Positions 1 to 8,923 of a stretch of DNA of 64,000 bases are shown one piece after another; position 1 is the first letter of the stretch, and the number at the start of each line of letters is the position of its first letter. Position numbers and translations under genes: made by a program. Below the pieces are notes generated by a model, which was given only the letters and a program-made list of their open reading frames with translations, was not told the origin of the DNA and did no database searches. The DNA comes from Candidatus Geothermarchaeum rappei (lineage in GTDB: Archaea; Thermoproteota; Nitrososphaeria; Geothermarchaeales; JDFR-13): positions 167,820 to 231,819 of the forward strand of contig MTMB02000001.1 in the NCBI GenBank assembly GCA_002011085.2, read 5' to 3'.

Positions 1-771
1 CTCATCCGTATAGACTGGGCATTCTCTACTAAGTATTATATCCAGTAGATGAACAGTATATTCCCCTGATAGGTCGAAGATGAATATCTTTATATCAGGT
101 ATGTTCTCCAAGACCTTCCGGATCAGTAGGCTTGTCAAATTCGATTTTCCCGAGCCTGTGAAGCCGAATATCCCAGTATGGTATTTAAATAGGCTGTAGA
201 TATCGATTGTAAGAGGTATGTTATATCCGATTAATACGCCTATGTCATCCACATATTTTTCACCGGGGTCTTTACACACCATCTCCTTAATAACGTTCTC
301 AGACATTATATGGGCCTGAGAACCCACCAGGGGGCTGAGCCTAGTGTTCTCGAATACGAGCTGATCCCCGTTTATCTCCATCATATAGCCTGTGTGTACA
401 GCCATTATCTCCATCCAGTTTTCCCCGCCTGATACCCAGCTCTCACTGATATTCTTCAAATATTCCCACTTAAGGATAGGAGGCACCTCTGAGGTTAGGG
501 AGGGCATCTCATAATGCCTCGGCCTCACTCCAATAACCTCGAAAACTATATATACGGTTTCTCCGTTGGATAGGGTTCTCTCAATCCCAATTAGATTAGG
601 CTCATGTAGATGATCGAATATCTCTAGGTCGAATAATGCATCTATATATGCTATTCCCTCGCTGAATACAACATCCTCTCCCCTAAGCCTAGCCGACTTC
701 TTCTCGATTGAATAGTGCCTAAGCTTACCCTCAAATTTATCATCGAGTCTATGGAATATTTCTCCACTCAT
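1..771 (-). CDS. herA: HerA-like hexameric DNA translocase/helicase (3' end outside window)
   Basis: FtsK/HerA-superfamily ATPase that would pair with NurA to resect or process DNA ends. The reading frame starts at an ATG (771) behind a GGAGGAG ribosome site and runs off the left edge, so only about 257 N-terminal residues are present. A HAS-barrel-like N-terminus precedes a Walker A motif near residue 203 (GFTGSGKSNL), followed by the HerA-type stretch FDLSGEY. The ATG overlaps the stop of the upstream NurA gene (ATGA), so the two are translationally coupled. No Mre11/Rad50 gene is beside it, unlike the classic herA-mre11-rad50-nurA order, so this may be a second, paralogous HerA/NurA pair. 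Family assignment is firm; paralog status is inference. Confidence 0.85.
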   Translation of the reverse strand, partial: MSGEIFHRLDDKFEGKLRHYSIEKKSARLRGEDVVFSEGIAYIDALFDLEIFDHLHEPNLIGIERTLSNGETVYIVFEVIGVRPRHYEMPSLTSEVPPILKWEYLKNISESWVSGGENWMEIMAVHTGYMMEINGDQLVFENTRLSPLVGSQAHIMSENVIKEMVCKDPGEKYVDDIGVLIGYNIPLTIDIYSLFKYHTGIFGFTGSGKSNLTSLLIRKVLENIPDIKIFIFDLSGEYTVHLLDIILSRECPVYTDE

Positions 772-2603
772 CTTCTCCTCCTCCTACTCTCAACTATTTT
801 CCTGAAGTCCCTGAATCTCCTTGTAATTATAAATAAGTGTTTTTTACTTATTATCTCGGTTATTTTCGAGTCAGCCGCCTGGATCACGCTCTCCCTAATC
901 ATGTTTATAGATGCCTTTACATCCTTATCCGCTAGGAATAGTAGGTAGTTGTGGCCCGTAGCCTCCGCTATCTCAGGCTTATCCATCTTACTTAGGATAT
1001 ATAGGATCAGGTTATCCATCTGGCTGAAGCCTTTTTCGAAGAAGGGTTTTATCTCAACCTCCTTATTCCTCTCCAAAACCCTTATACTAATCCTATTCTC
1101 CTCCTCATCATCATATAGGAATCTATCGTAGAAGAAGACTGGCGACTTGACCTCCGTGTCCCACACCGTCTTAAAACTCCGTAATTGGAAGTAGGATCTC
1201 GCGATAACCCCCTCTTGGAAAACGACTTTCCTAGCCGCCCTGAGCACGGGGCCGCTGGCCTCCTGGTTCTTGGATAGTGTTGCGAACGCCGCATCATATG
1301 CTATGAATCTCCACGGCGTCCTATATACGTCCTTCTGGAGGGCTGATAGCATTGTTAGGAGGGGCTTATCACTCTTAACCGGAGGCTCACTGGTCTTTGT
1401 GATCTCCATGTGGTTGGTGAGGGGCAGTATTGCCCGGGTTATATCCGTTACATAAGTGTCCTTACCGATCCCTATTATCAGCTTCCTCTTCTCAATAGCG
1501 TTTTTAACCGTCTCATAGATTGTGAATAGGGTTATTGAGTTGAGCTCCCTAGTCCCTATCCACGCCTCACTCTCCTCAAAGTATAGTGGATGCCTTCCCT
1601 TGGGGTTCATGAAGATATTTACACCTACTATGTCTATGAGCCTCCTTATCCTATCCCAATACCCAAGTACATTGGGGTTTAGGAGGATCTCGGCATTAGT
1701 CACGTTATCTAACAACGTCTTATCCAAGACCTCTCTATCCAGCTTCTCTAAAGCCTTTATAATCTTCTCCCTACCCACTCCAAACCTCTTCTCCAGCTCC
1801 CTGAGACTAGCCCTACCCCCTAGACGAATTATATGCTGGATAACTGAATAGACCTTATACGGCCCTCTAAAAGGTATGTCATAGAGGTCTGGCCCGAGGT
1901 AGAGGCCTAGTAGGAGATCAGTCTTTGTAAGCCTAACCCCATCGTAGCTAAACTTCGTGAAGAACCCACCCTTCTCCCTAAATATAATCCTCCTCAGATC
2001 CCTCTGAAACGGATGTATACTGCTGGCAAAGGGCCGGTCATAGATAACAACCCTAATATCATCATTCTCCCCAGCCGCCTTATACCCCATGTAGAACTCG
2101 CCGAAGGTCATTATCGAGAAGGGAATCCCCTCAATCGCCGCCTCAATACTCCTTGTAAGCCCAACCTCATACTGCTTCAAAACCTCATTAATATCCTCAA
2201 ACCAAAGGGGTATAATAGCCGAGGCAGTATACTTACCATCCCTCTCAACCCCATCCAAATCAACACATACTCTGCCCCCCTCATCCACATGAAAACCACA
2301 TCTAAAACCAGCCACAGAAATATAGAGGACAACGACCTCAAGCCTCTCCCTATGATCCATAGACCCGTCAATACCCAGCACAAAATAATCTCCAGGGCCA
2401 AAAAACCCACGGGCAAACTCCTCAGCCAACCCCACATCTAAATACCTAACAAGAGAACCAAGATCAACACCAGACCTAAGCCCCTCAACTCTCCTCTCCA
2501 AAAGATCACCCAAGAAACCAAGCTCTCCAACAAACCTAACAAAATCCCAATCCAAACCAACCACCACCAAAAAACAAAGACAGAAACCCAAAAGCTCCCG
2601 CAA
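768..2603 (-). CDS. nurA: NurA-domain nuclease, unusually long (up to 611 aa)
   Basis: Predicted NurA 5'-3' nuclease partner of HerA. Near residue 98 it shows the NurA-type metal site LGIDGSMDHRE, and near the C-terminus the stretch PWRFIAYDAAFATLS. At up to 611 residues it is longer than most NurA proteins (about 300-450). The middle (about 240-310) looks like a winged-helix insertion (SLRELEKRFGVGREKIIKALEKLD). The listed start is a TTG only about 10 nt from a TATA-like box (2610-2619, minus strand), so the true start is probably a GTG/TTG further in. The first about 20 residues (hydrophobic, Leu/Val-rich) may not be translated. It overlaps herA by 4 nt (ATGA). Confidence 0.8.
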   Translation of the reverse strand: MRELLGFCLCFLVVVGLDWDFVRFVGELGFLGDLLERRVEGLRSGVDLGSLVRYLDVGLAEEFARGFFGPGDYFVLGIDGSMDHRERLEVVVLYISVAGFRCGFHVDEGGRVCVDLDGVERDGKYTASAIIPLWFEDINEVLKQYEVGLTRSIEAAIEGIPFSIMTFGEFYMGYKAAGENDDIRVVIYDRPFASSIHPFQRDLRRIIFREKGGFFTKFSYDGVRLTKTDLLLGLYLGPDLYDIPFRGPYKVYSVIQHIIRLGGRASLRELEKRFGVGREKIIKALEKLDREVLDKTLLDNVTNAEILLNPNVLGYWDRIRRLIDIVGVNIFMNPKGRHPLYFEESEAWIGTRELNSITLFTIYETVKNAIEKRKLIIGIGKDTYVTDITRAILPLTNHMEITKTSEPPVKSDKPLLTMLSALQKDVYRTPWRFIAYDAAFATLSKNQEASGPVLRAARKVVFQEGVIARSYFQLRSFKTVWDTEVKSPVFFYDRFLYDDEEENRISIRVLERNKEVEIKPFFEKGFSQMDNLILYILSKMDKPEIAEATGHNYLLFLADKDVKASINMIRESVIQAADSKITEIISKKHLFIITRRFRDFRKIVESRRRRR

Positions 2604-2652
2604 AAAACTTTATAAAACACACAACATAAAAATAATTAAGAAAAAACCACAA

Positions 2653-2725
2653 GCCGCCGTAGCTCAGCTGGTAGAGCACCGGGCTGTTAACCCGGGGGTC
2701 CTCGGTTCGAGTCCGAGCGGCGGCG
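2653..2725 (+). tRNA. tRNA-Asn (GTT)
   Basis: Complete cloverleaf read from sequence. The acceptor is GCCGCCG/CGGCGGC, the D stem GCTC/GAGC, the anticodon stem CCGGG/CCCGG with loop CTGTTAA (anticodon GTT), and the T arm CTCGG-TTCGAGT-CCGAG. The discriminator is G. There is no intron and CCA is not encoded. An AT-rich stretch about 20-30 nt upstream could serve as its promoter. Confidence 0.97.
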
Positions 2726-3053
2726 CTCCTCTATATCTCCTACGTAGTTATTACTTTGTTTTACCATGTTTTTAACATAAAAACCTTTGTCTTTTCTCGT
2801 GCACACTAATCACATTCCTTTGAGTAGTGGAGTCCTTATAGGAACTATTTTTTACTGGATTTCGTTGTGCTCTACGTAGATTTTTGAGTTTTTCATGCCC
2901 ACCATCTTCTCTATAACGTGTCTCCATCGAATAGTCATTTCTTCCTCTCCGTTTATCTTCTTTCGCGCATATATTTCGAAGCCGATTTTTATTCCATGGT
3001 TTTATTGAACTCTCGTAGGATAAAAAGGATTTATTAGATTCTCTCCCGATTCT
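2726..3053. other. Intergenic region, possible gene relic on minus strand
   Basis: No convincing gene. On the minus strand a short frame ending near 2850 reads KIGFEIYARKKINGEEEM and continues TIRWRHVIEKMVGMKNSKIY to a stop. This looks compositionally like real protein but has no good start codon upstream; an internal ATG would give only about 30 residues. It may be a relic or a very small gene. The rest is T-rich with nothing recognisable. Confidence 0.25.
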
Positions 3054-3254
3054 ATGTTTGTGTCCAGTATGTGGAGGTATCTCGTCAACCTCATCGCTGT
3101 AGTATTCGCCGTGGCCATACTATATAACATCCTAGGCTCTATAGGTACGCCGCTGGAGGGTTTTATAGGGTCCCTGTGGAGCATGATGATCCTTACCCTA
3201 GTGGTTATCCTAGCTATATATGTGGTGGTGAAACGTTTCAGGAAGCTATTCTAA
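3054..3254 (+). CDS. Small membrane protein, two predicted TM helices
   Basis: Unrecognised 66-residue protein. Two hydrophobic helices (about residues 9-30 and 39-60) are separated by a short Gly-rich turn (SIGTPLEGFIG), and the C-terminus is basic (KRFRKLF). An alternative ATG at 3069 would trim the first five residues. The gene stands alone between the tRNA-Asn region and an ACT/V4R regulator. Function unknown; it is kept because the composition and the charged C-terminus are typical of real small archaeal membrane proteins. Confidence 0.55.
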   Translation: MFVSSMWRYLVNLIAVVFAVAILYNILGSIGTPLEGFIGSLWSMMILTLVVILAIYVVVKRFRKLF

Positions 3255-3353
3255 ACCCTTCTTTCTATTTCACATAATTATGAACATAAACTCTGGTATT
3301 TTTAATAAATTTTCCTAGGTATTTATAATATTTAGATTGGGGGGATATTACCA

Positions 3354-4154
3354 GTGGTGGCCGACGCTTCCTTTCCCTTGAAGCTCGGTACAATGGTTCT
3401 TGATGGGAAGAAGAATATTTATGGATTTGAATTGGTCGTTAGGAATAGACCTGGGATACTCTATGTGATTGGGAAGGAGTTTAAGGACAGGAATATCAAC
3501 ATCCTCCACATAATGCATTCAGATACTACTAAGGATGTTGTAAACATATATGTTGTAGGTGATTTTTCAGAGGCTATATCGTCTCCAGAGGAGTTGATTA
3601 GGGAGTTCATGGAGAATAAGGATCTATTTATAAAGGTGTCTCTAGCTAAAAAGGCGCTGGACTTCATATTCTCAACATCCCTATTCCCAATTATGATAAA
3701 CTTTAATAGGGTCGTGGTAATCGGTCCCGCGTTTATAGAAGGTATACTCCATAATCTTAGGAAGAACCTTGGGCATGAAATGGCGTTAAGCATACTATAC
3801 CATCTAGGTTACAGTATTGGTCAGCAAGGCTTCACTAGATACGCGGTTCCCCTAAAGCTGACTCCTGAGAAGCTGGATGATCTAATGGCGTTAATAGACG
3901 CATTATTTGTATCCCATGGATGGGCGCGGGTCAAGAAATACGAGGTTAGAGGAAATGAGATAATTATAGATTTCGAGGACAACTGGGAGTGTAGTTTCCA
4001 AGATAAGGAGGATCCCTTTGGAAGCCACTTCTTCAAAGGGGTTCTGGCAGGGATATTCCAGAGACTGTATAACAAGCAGGTTGAGATTAAGGAGGTTAAA
4101 TGTATCACGCGTGGAGACGATGTATGTAGATTTGAGATAAAGATATTGAAATAA
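3354..4154 (+). CDS. ACT domain + V4R (4-vinyl reductase) domain protein
   Basis: The N-terminal 90 residues look like an ACT ligand-binding domain (NRPGILYVIGKEFKDRNINI). Residues about 115-266 look like a V4R domain, with the typical end ...WECSFQD...KGVLAGIFQRLY...CITRGDDVCRFEI. ACT domains bind small metabolites, and V4R domains are ligand- or metal-binding modules found in archaeal regulators. No DNA-binding domain is visible, so it is probably a sensor or accessory protein. The start is a GTG at 3354 with a G-rich ribosome site (GGGGGG about 8 nt upstream). Domain calls come from motif recognition; the ligand is unknown. Confidence 0.7.
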   Translation: MVADASFPLKLGTMVLDGKKNIYGFELVVRNRPGILYVIGKEFKDRNINILHIMHSDTTKDVVNIYVVGDFSEAISSPEELIREFMENKDLFIKVSLAKKALDFIFSTSLFPIMINFNRVVVIGPAFIEGILHNLRKNLGHEMALSILYHLGYSIGQQGFTRYAVPLKLTPEKLDDLMALIDALFVSHGWARVKKYEVRGNEIIIDFEDNWECSFQDKEDPFGSHFFKGVLAGIFQRLYNKQVEIKEVKCITRGDDVCRFEIKILK

Positions 4155-4162
4155 ACCTCTAT

Positions 4163-4369
4163 TTATAAGGATATCTTCTCATATTTCGCGATAATTAGGA
4201 ATGTCCCCACTACTACAGTTAGGATACCAAATAGATACGTTGCAAGCACATGAGCCGCATCCAATGTAGACGATGTATAGCCTAGATAGATCGCTATCAA
4301 ACCAACTAGGAATATTATGAACCCCATTGTCCTGACAAGCATCTTAGTCCTTGGATCAAGGTCAGACAT
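4163..4369 (-). CDS. Small membrane protein, two TM helices
   Basis: Unrecognised 68-residue protein with a charged N-terminus (MSDLDPRTKMLVRTMG). Two hydrophobic segments follow (about 15-31 and 40-60), then the short basic tail KYEKISL. It is convergent with the ACT/V4R gene and divergent from topoisomerase VI subunit A. Small two-TM proteins of this layout are common in archaea; no function can be assigned. Confidence 0.6.
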   Translation of the reverse strand: MSDLDPRTKMLVRTMGFIIFLVGLIAIYLGYTSSTLDAAHVLATYLFGILTVVVGTFLIIAKYEKISL

Positions 4370-4529
4370 CTTCTCACCCTCAACTTCAATTGTTAACGAG
4401 TAATATTAATGACAGCCACTTGTTAATATCTATTTACCGTTGACCAATTAAAAAAATATTCATGTGACTTACATAGGTATCCTAGCCTTAAATATTTTCA
4501 ATTGGAATTTAATTGATGGTTGGTTGGAT

Positions 4530-5627
4530 ATGGCTAGAAAGAGGAGGAAGAAGGTTCAGAGTAAGAGGCGTGAAGAAACTATAAAGGCCTTAACCGACTT
4601 AGGAAACAGGATATATAATATGATGAGGAACGGGGAGTTCCCATATCTAAAGCTCCCCAGTAGGAGTGTAAGCAACATAATATATAGTGAGGAGGAACGT
4701 GGATATGTACTGGGCTCCAAGACCAAGGTAAGGTCCGCCGCCAACTTTATGCACCTAAAGAAATTCGCCCAATTCGTATGGATAGCATATTTTACTAAGG
4801 AGCTGTTGGTGAATAAGAAGACAAGTACATTGAGAGACGTATACTACTCTTCACAGGCATATGGAGTCGACTTTGAGGAGCAGAGTGAGTCCGACGAGCT
4901 GATCATGGATCTAGAGTCCCTCATAGGCCGGCCTAGGGAGGATATGAATATATTTCCAGCTGAGAGAGCCGCCATATTCGGGGATCTAACCATAGAGTAT
5001 ACGGTACCGGGATATGAGGGTAAGAAGATAAATCTCACTACACATCCAGACGGTCTAATGATTGGACATAGCCTTAGAACCAGTGAGTTCGTCGAGACAA
5101 GTGCTGAGAGGGTCTTTGTCATAGAGAAGGACGCTATTTTCAACAGGTTTATAGAGGAGCGTATCTACCAGAAGTATAAGGCTATCCTCATAAGTACATC
5201 GGGGCAGGCGCCCCGTGCAGCAAGATACCTTATTAGGAGGCTTAACCAGGAGCTTGGGCTACCGGTCTACATCTTCACAGACGGGGATGTATGGGGTCTA
5301 CACATAGCCGGTGTAATCATATATGGCTCAGCCAACTCAGCGCATGTAAGAGACCTACATACACCTGACGCTAAGTGGATAGGTGTGTGGGCATCGGATA
5401 TAGAGAAGTATAAGCTGCCTACTGATCCCTTTACAGAGGTTGATATGAAGCGTCTACAGGAGCTTATGAGGGACCCGAGGTATAAGGGCGACTTATGGCA
5501 GAGGGAGCTAGAGAAGTTTAGGAAGCTGAGGAAGAAGTCGGAGCTCGAGGCCTTCAGTAGATACGGCCTGACATATATTGTAGACACTTATCTGAAGAAT
5601 AAGATGGAGGAGATCAACTCTCTTTAA
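4530..5627 (+). CDS. top6A: DNA topoisomerase VI subunit A
   Basis: Spo11-like DNA-cleaving subunit of type IIB topoisomerase. The motif TLRDVYY (residues about 100-106) carries the catalytic tyrosine. The Toprim domain shows the metal-binding glutamate (VFVIEKDAIFNRF) and the acidic cluster FTDGDVWGLHIAG. I start it at the ATG at 4530 (MARKRRKKVQ, typical basic N-terminus) rather than an upstream in-frame start at 4464. The extra 22 hydrophobic residues are atypical for the family, and TATA-like DNA lies within that stretch. Its 3' end overlaps the 3' end of the subunit B gene by 14 bp, in convergent orientation. Confidence 0.95.
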   Translation: MARKRRKKVQSKRREETIKALTDLGNRIYNMMRNGEFPYLKLPSRSVSNIIYSEEERGYVLGSKTKVRSAANFMHLKKFAQFVWIAYFTKELLVNKKTSTLRDVYYSSQAYGVDFEEQSESDELIMDLESLIGRPREDMNIFPAERAAIFGDLTIEYTVPGYEGKKINLTTHPDGLMIGHSLRTSEFVETSAERVFVIEKDAIFNRFIEERIYQKYKAILISTSGQAPRAARYLIRRLNQELGLPVYIFTDGDVWGLHIAGVIIYGSANSAHVRDLHTPDAKWIGVWASDIEKYKLPTDPFTEVDMKRLQELMRDPRYKGDLWQRELEKFRKLRKKSELEAFSRYGLTYIVDTYLKNKMEEINSL

Positions 5628-7155
5628 TCTTATCAATCCTATATCTCTGCTCCAGCTTCTCAAGGAGAACCTCTATATTAGGCTTATCCCTATCAATTAT
5701 CTTGGCTGAGAACTCCCCGATTAAATCAAGATACTTCCTGAATATCCTTAGTCTCCTCTCCGCGTGAATCTTCCTCTCAATCTTACGGGTATAGGTCGTG
5801 AACCTCCTCAATAGATATCTTATAGCGAGTTCAATCTCCTTCTCAATCTCGGGGATATCTGCTATAGCCTCCTTACCAACAGTCTTAAACGGTATCTTAG
5901 TACTGGCTATGTGGATGAATAATGCGGTGGGCTTGTCCATAGGCCTCTTATAATTATTCATATTAATGTTATTCAACACCTTGGCAGCGACGTCGCTACC
6001 CTCGTCGAACAGCAACGGAATCTTATTGGCATATCTATATAAGACTATCTCACCGGGGCTACCCGGTATACTTCCGCCATATACTAGCGCGGCTTCAATG
6101 ATGAACGGATGCCCCTCATAACTCGAGGGTGGCCTGGTAACCACATCAATATACTCGGGATTAAACTCCTTTAGGATACCCTCCTTAAATATCCTTTCTC
6201 CTATGGGTGAGAGGACGTCTGAAGACGGGGATATGAATCCGTCGAAGGTCTTCATAGCCCTATATAGCTTCTCAATAAGGGTATTATCCATCTCCCCGAG
6301 CCGGAGATTACCCTTTATCTTAGCGTATCTTAGGAATTTCTTGGCGATCATCTTACCTACTCTATGGAAGTTCTTCATCAGGAACTCTGATATAGTCATG
6401 GACTTAGGCGATCTCTTAATCATCCGCTTCAACGTCTCTAGATCAATTCCATGTGGATGTGGAAGCGTCTCCTTAGGGGGCTCGGGCATTATACCAACTG
6501 TACGTGGGAAGTAGAAGAGGTTTCCATCCGGGTCTATAAACGTTATATCTGCATACGGCGTAATTGCAGCCGTATGCTTGAAGTAGCTCACTATATATCG
6601 GGATGCATGGGGATAATTACCCTCTAGATACAGCTCAAGTATAGTTCCTCTCCACTTAAGGTTGTTGCGGATCGTCTTCTGGGATATCACATGCGGCCTA
6701 TTCCTATCGATATCTATTTGGAAGACATATGAGACAATATATTTTCCACCAGTTGAGGTAACTACTTTAACAGGTTTTCCAGAGGTCGCCTGGGCATATA
6801 GGATCGCCATCGTACCCCCGAGGCCGAAGGTACCTCTACTCTGCCTAAGGATATATTTGCTGCTGAAGAATATCTTTCCAAGTGCATCCAATACATATTC
6901 CTTTGGAATCCCGGATCCATTGTCCTGGATATACAGCTTATATATAGCTGTATTGGACGAGGTTGACTCTATATGCCTGAGGCTGATAAGTATATTAGGC
7001 TTTATCCTGTGAAGTTCACAAGCATCGAGAGAGTTCTCGAATAACTCTCTAATAGCTGTATATAGGGCTCTCGATGGATTTGAAAATCCAGCTAACTGCC
7101 TGTTCCTATAAAAGAATTCGCTTGGACTAGCTTCCTTATATACTTCCCTTACCAC
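5614..7155 (-). CDS. top6B: DNA topoisomerase VI subunit B
   Basis: GHKL ATPase subunit of topoisomerase VI. Bergerat-fold motifs are all present: ELFENSLDAC (N box), DNGSGIP (G1) and GTFGLGGTMAILYAQ (G2). They are followed by the H2TH/transducer region and a long C-terminal helix. Length 513 aa is normal. It ends inside the 3' end of the convergent subunit A gene and its start overlaps the KH-protein gene by 7 nt, so it is the last gene of the aIF1A-RIO1-KH operon. The convergent A/B arrangement differs from the common top6B-top6A tandem operon. Confidence 0.95.
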   Translation of the reverse strand: MVREVYKEASPSEFFYRNRQLAGFSNPSRALYTAIRELFENSLDACELHRIKPNILISLRHIESTSSNTAIYKLYIQDNGSGIPKEYVLDALGKIFFSSKYILRQSRGTFGLGGTMAILYAQATSGKPVKVVTSTGGKYIVSYVFQIDIDRNRPHVISQKTIRNNLKWRGTILELYLEGNYPHASRYIVSYFKHTAAITPYADITFIDPDGNLFYFPRTVGIMPEPPKETLPHPHGIDLETLKRMIKRSPKSMTISEFLMKNFHRVGKMIAKKFLRYAKIKGNLRLGEMDNTLIEKLYRAMKTFDGFISPSSDVLSPIGERIFKEGILKEFNPEYIDVVTRPPSSYEGHPFIIEAALVYGGSIPGSPGEIVLYRYANKIPLLFDEGSDVAAKVLNNINMNNYKRPMDKPTALFIHIASTKIPFKTVGKEAIADIPEIEKEIELAIRYLLRRFTTYTRKIERKIHAERRLRIFRKYLDLIGEFSAKIIDRDKPNIEVLLEKLEQRYRIDKIKES

Positions 7156-7685
7156 TTTCTTAACCCCATCTTCCTCATACTTCTAGTATTATATAGATAC
7201 TCATAAACCACCCGGTGAGGCAGGCCTTTAATCAGCTTTCTAACCGCCTCATCCAATACCAATATATCCTCAAATAAACCTATAGCAGCCACATAATTTC
7301 TGTATATAGATATATCTGTACCAGTCGTCTCCTCCAATATCCTCTTGGCCTTCCCCTTCTCCCCAATTATACGGCCCATAACCCTCTTAAGATTATTCTC
7401 ATCCCTCTTCCGGAGATATGTAAACACGTCAATGATATGTAGGGTATAATCTGGGTCAAGTAGCTTAAATGCCTTCTCGGGGGAGAAGCCATAGTTTATC
7501 GCCTTTACAATGTTCTGGGCGGTCAACATCGAGTTGAGGTCATCCCCTATTATCGTGACGGTGCTGGACTTACTATCTATCTCGAGCTTGGTGCCGGTAA
7601 GCTCCTCAATCCTCTTCTTAACTGCACCCTTCTTACCAATTAATACTCCAAGCCTATCTGGGTATATCCCTATCTTATACTGCAT
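7149..7685 (-). CDS. KH-domain RNA-binding protein (archaeal Dim2/Pno1-like)
   Basis: Two KH domains: PDRLGVLIGKKGAVKKRIEE near the N-terminus and MGRIIGEKGKAKRILEETTG in the middle. Both carry the GxxG RNA-binding loop. This is the archaeal homologue of the ribosome-assembly factor Dim2/Pno1 (Krr1-type), acting on the 3' end of 16S rRNA. I choose the ATG at 7685 (MQYKIGIYPDRLG), which has a GGGGAAG ribosome site; an ATG at 7703 would add six residues. It overlaps the RIO1 stop, and the pair is a conserved archaeal neighbourhood in which RIO kinase and Dim2 both act in 30S maturation. Confidence 0.9.
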   Translation of the reverse strand: MQYKIGIYPDRLGVLIGKKGAVKKRIEELTGTKLEIDSKSSTVTIIGDDLNSMLTAQNIVKAINYGFSPEKAFKLLDPDYTLHIIDVFTYLRKRDENNLKRVMGRIIGEKGKAKRILEETTGTDISIYRNYVAAIGLFEDILVLDEAVRKLIKGLPHRVVYEYLYNTRSMRKMGLRKW

Positions 7686-8481
7686 CGCGACTTCCCCTAA
7701 CATATTCTAACACATCATCAAGAGTCAAATTAACTTCTATATGCCTACTCCTAAAGAAGTTTAAAATATTATTTATATCTCTAATTAAAAAACTCTCGGC
7801 CATCGGGTGTGTAGTCACAACAGCCTGGCCGAAGTCGAATAGAATCGGCTTCCTCTTATAATAAAATATGTTGTATTCACTAATATCTGCATGGACGAGC
7901 TCAGCCTTCTGATAGAGTAGCCGGATCTGCCTGAGAACCTGATATAATATCCTCTCACTAAGGTTTTTATACTCCCTCAACGTCGGCGCCGGCTCAAAGC
8001 CATCGCCTATAAACTCCATTACGATAATATTCTTAGCATGGGCTATCGGTCTAGGGACATATACCCCGGCATTATATGCCTTAACAAGATTCTTATACTC
8101 TTTTGACGCCCATGCATGTATCATTTTAAGCGGGGAGTTATATATTCCCTCGAAACGTGGGTCTCCCATGATATACTTCATCCTACTCTTCCTAAACTCG
8201 GATGTAAGTGTTAGAAAAATCTTTATAGCAACTGGATTCCCACTGCTATCCACGCCAGAATATACCCTGGCCTCCTTACCAGCAGATACAACTCCATATA
8301 ACTCGTCTATATACCCCTCATTCATCAAGTGATATAGGGTCATGAGGGTATTCCTATCAAATACCTCCTCTACAATCTCCCTCTCATCCGAGTCTTTAAT
8401 ACGCATTCTATATTCTCGGATAAACTGATCTATCTTCTTATCCAGCTTCTTAAAAGCCTTCTCCTCCTGTCCCCCAATCAT
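7675..8481 (-). CDS. rio1: RIO1-type serine protein kinase
   Basis: Atypical protein kinase/ATPase of small-subunit maturation. The flexible P-loop is VSAGKEARVYSG, the ATP-binding lysine lies in VAIKIF, the catalytic loop is HADISEYN and the metal-binding motif is LFDFGQAV. The start is set at the ATG 7 nt after the aIF1A stop; an ATG at 8517 would overlap aIF1A and add 12 residues. It lies between aIF1A and the Dim2-like gene in one operon. Confidence 0.93.
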   Translation of the reverse strand: MIGGQEEKAFKKLDKKIDQFIREYRMRIKDSDEREIVEEVFDRNTLMTLYHLMNEGYIDELYGVVSAGKEARVYSGVDSSGNPVAIKIFLTLTSEFRKSRMKYIMGDPRFEGIYNSPLKMIHAWASKEYKNLVKAYNAGVYVPRPIAHAKNIIVMEFIGDGFEPAPTLREYKNLSERILYQVLRQIRLLYQKAELVHADISEYNIFYYKRKPILFDFGQAVVTTHPMAESFLIRDINNILNFFRSRHIEVNLTLDDVLEYVRGSRDAV

Positions 8482-8488
8482 TTCCCTT

Positions 8489-8803
8489 CTATCCCAGCCA
8501 TTCAGGGAGGTATCCATTCTCTATAAGCCACTGCTTCTGGGCCTTGGTATACCTACCCACCACATCACCTTTCTTATCCTCTTGGAAGCCCCAGAGCTCA
8601 ACTAGAACAGCGTCGCCGACCCTGATCCAGACTCTCTTCCTAAGTTTACCAGGTATTCTACATACCCTCTCCTTTCCATCTGCACATAATACTAGTACTC
8701 TACCTGCGCCGAGTATCTTCTTAGCGATACCCAGCATCTGACCTTCACTAGGCAAAGGCGTATCCTTCAAATCCTTTTCGGACAATATCTTTCTCTTACC
8801 CAT
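8489..8803 (-). CDS. eif1A: Translation initiation factor aIF1A
   Basis: S1/OB-fold initiation factor of 104 aa that binds the ribosomal A site during start selection. The family pattern is clear: EGQMLGIAKKILGAGRVLVLC, then RIPGKLRKRVWIRVGDAVLVELW and a polar C-terminal tail. Its promoter is probably in the 120-nt gap upstream (TATATATAA near 8845-8853). First gene of the aIF1A-RIO1-KH-top6B operon. Confidence 0.95.
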   Translation of the reverse strand: MGKRKILSEKDLKDTPLPSEGQMLGIAKKILGAGRVLVLCADGKERVCRIPGKLRKRVWIRVGDAVLVELWGFQEDKKGDVVGRYTKAQKQWLIENGYLPEWLG

Positions 8804-8923
8804 GTCCTCCTCACCTCCTATTTACTATTATTAGGATACTGTAGTATATATAATGTAGCGGGGAATATACGGTTTCCAAAGGATTTCTCAATAGTTTAGA
8901 ATATTTTGAGGCAGATATATGCA

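Noticed and set aside
2013-2441. Plus-strand frame inside NurA
   Set aside because: Antisense to a clear NurA domain; no family features.
4464-4529. Upstream start for topoisomerase VI subunit A
   Set aside because: The extra 22 hydrophobic residues do not fit the family, and TATA-like DNA lies inside them; the ATG at 4530 gives the normal basic N-terminus.
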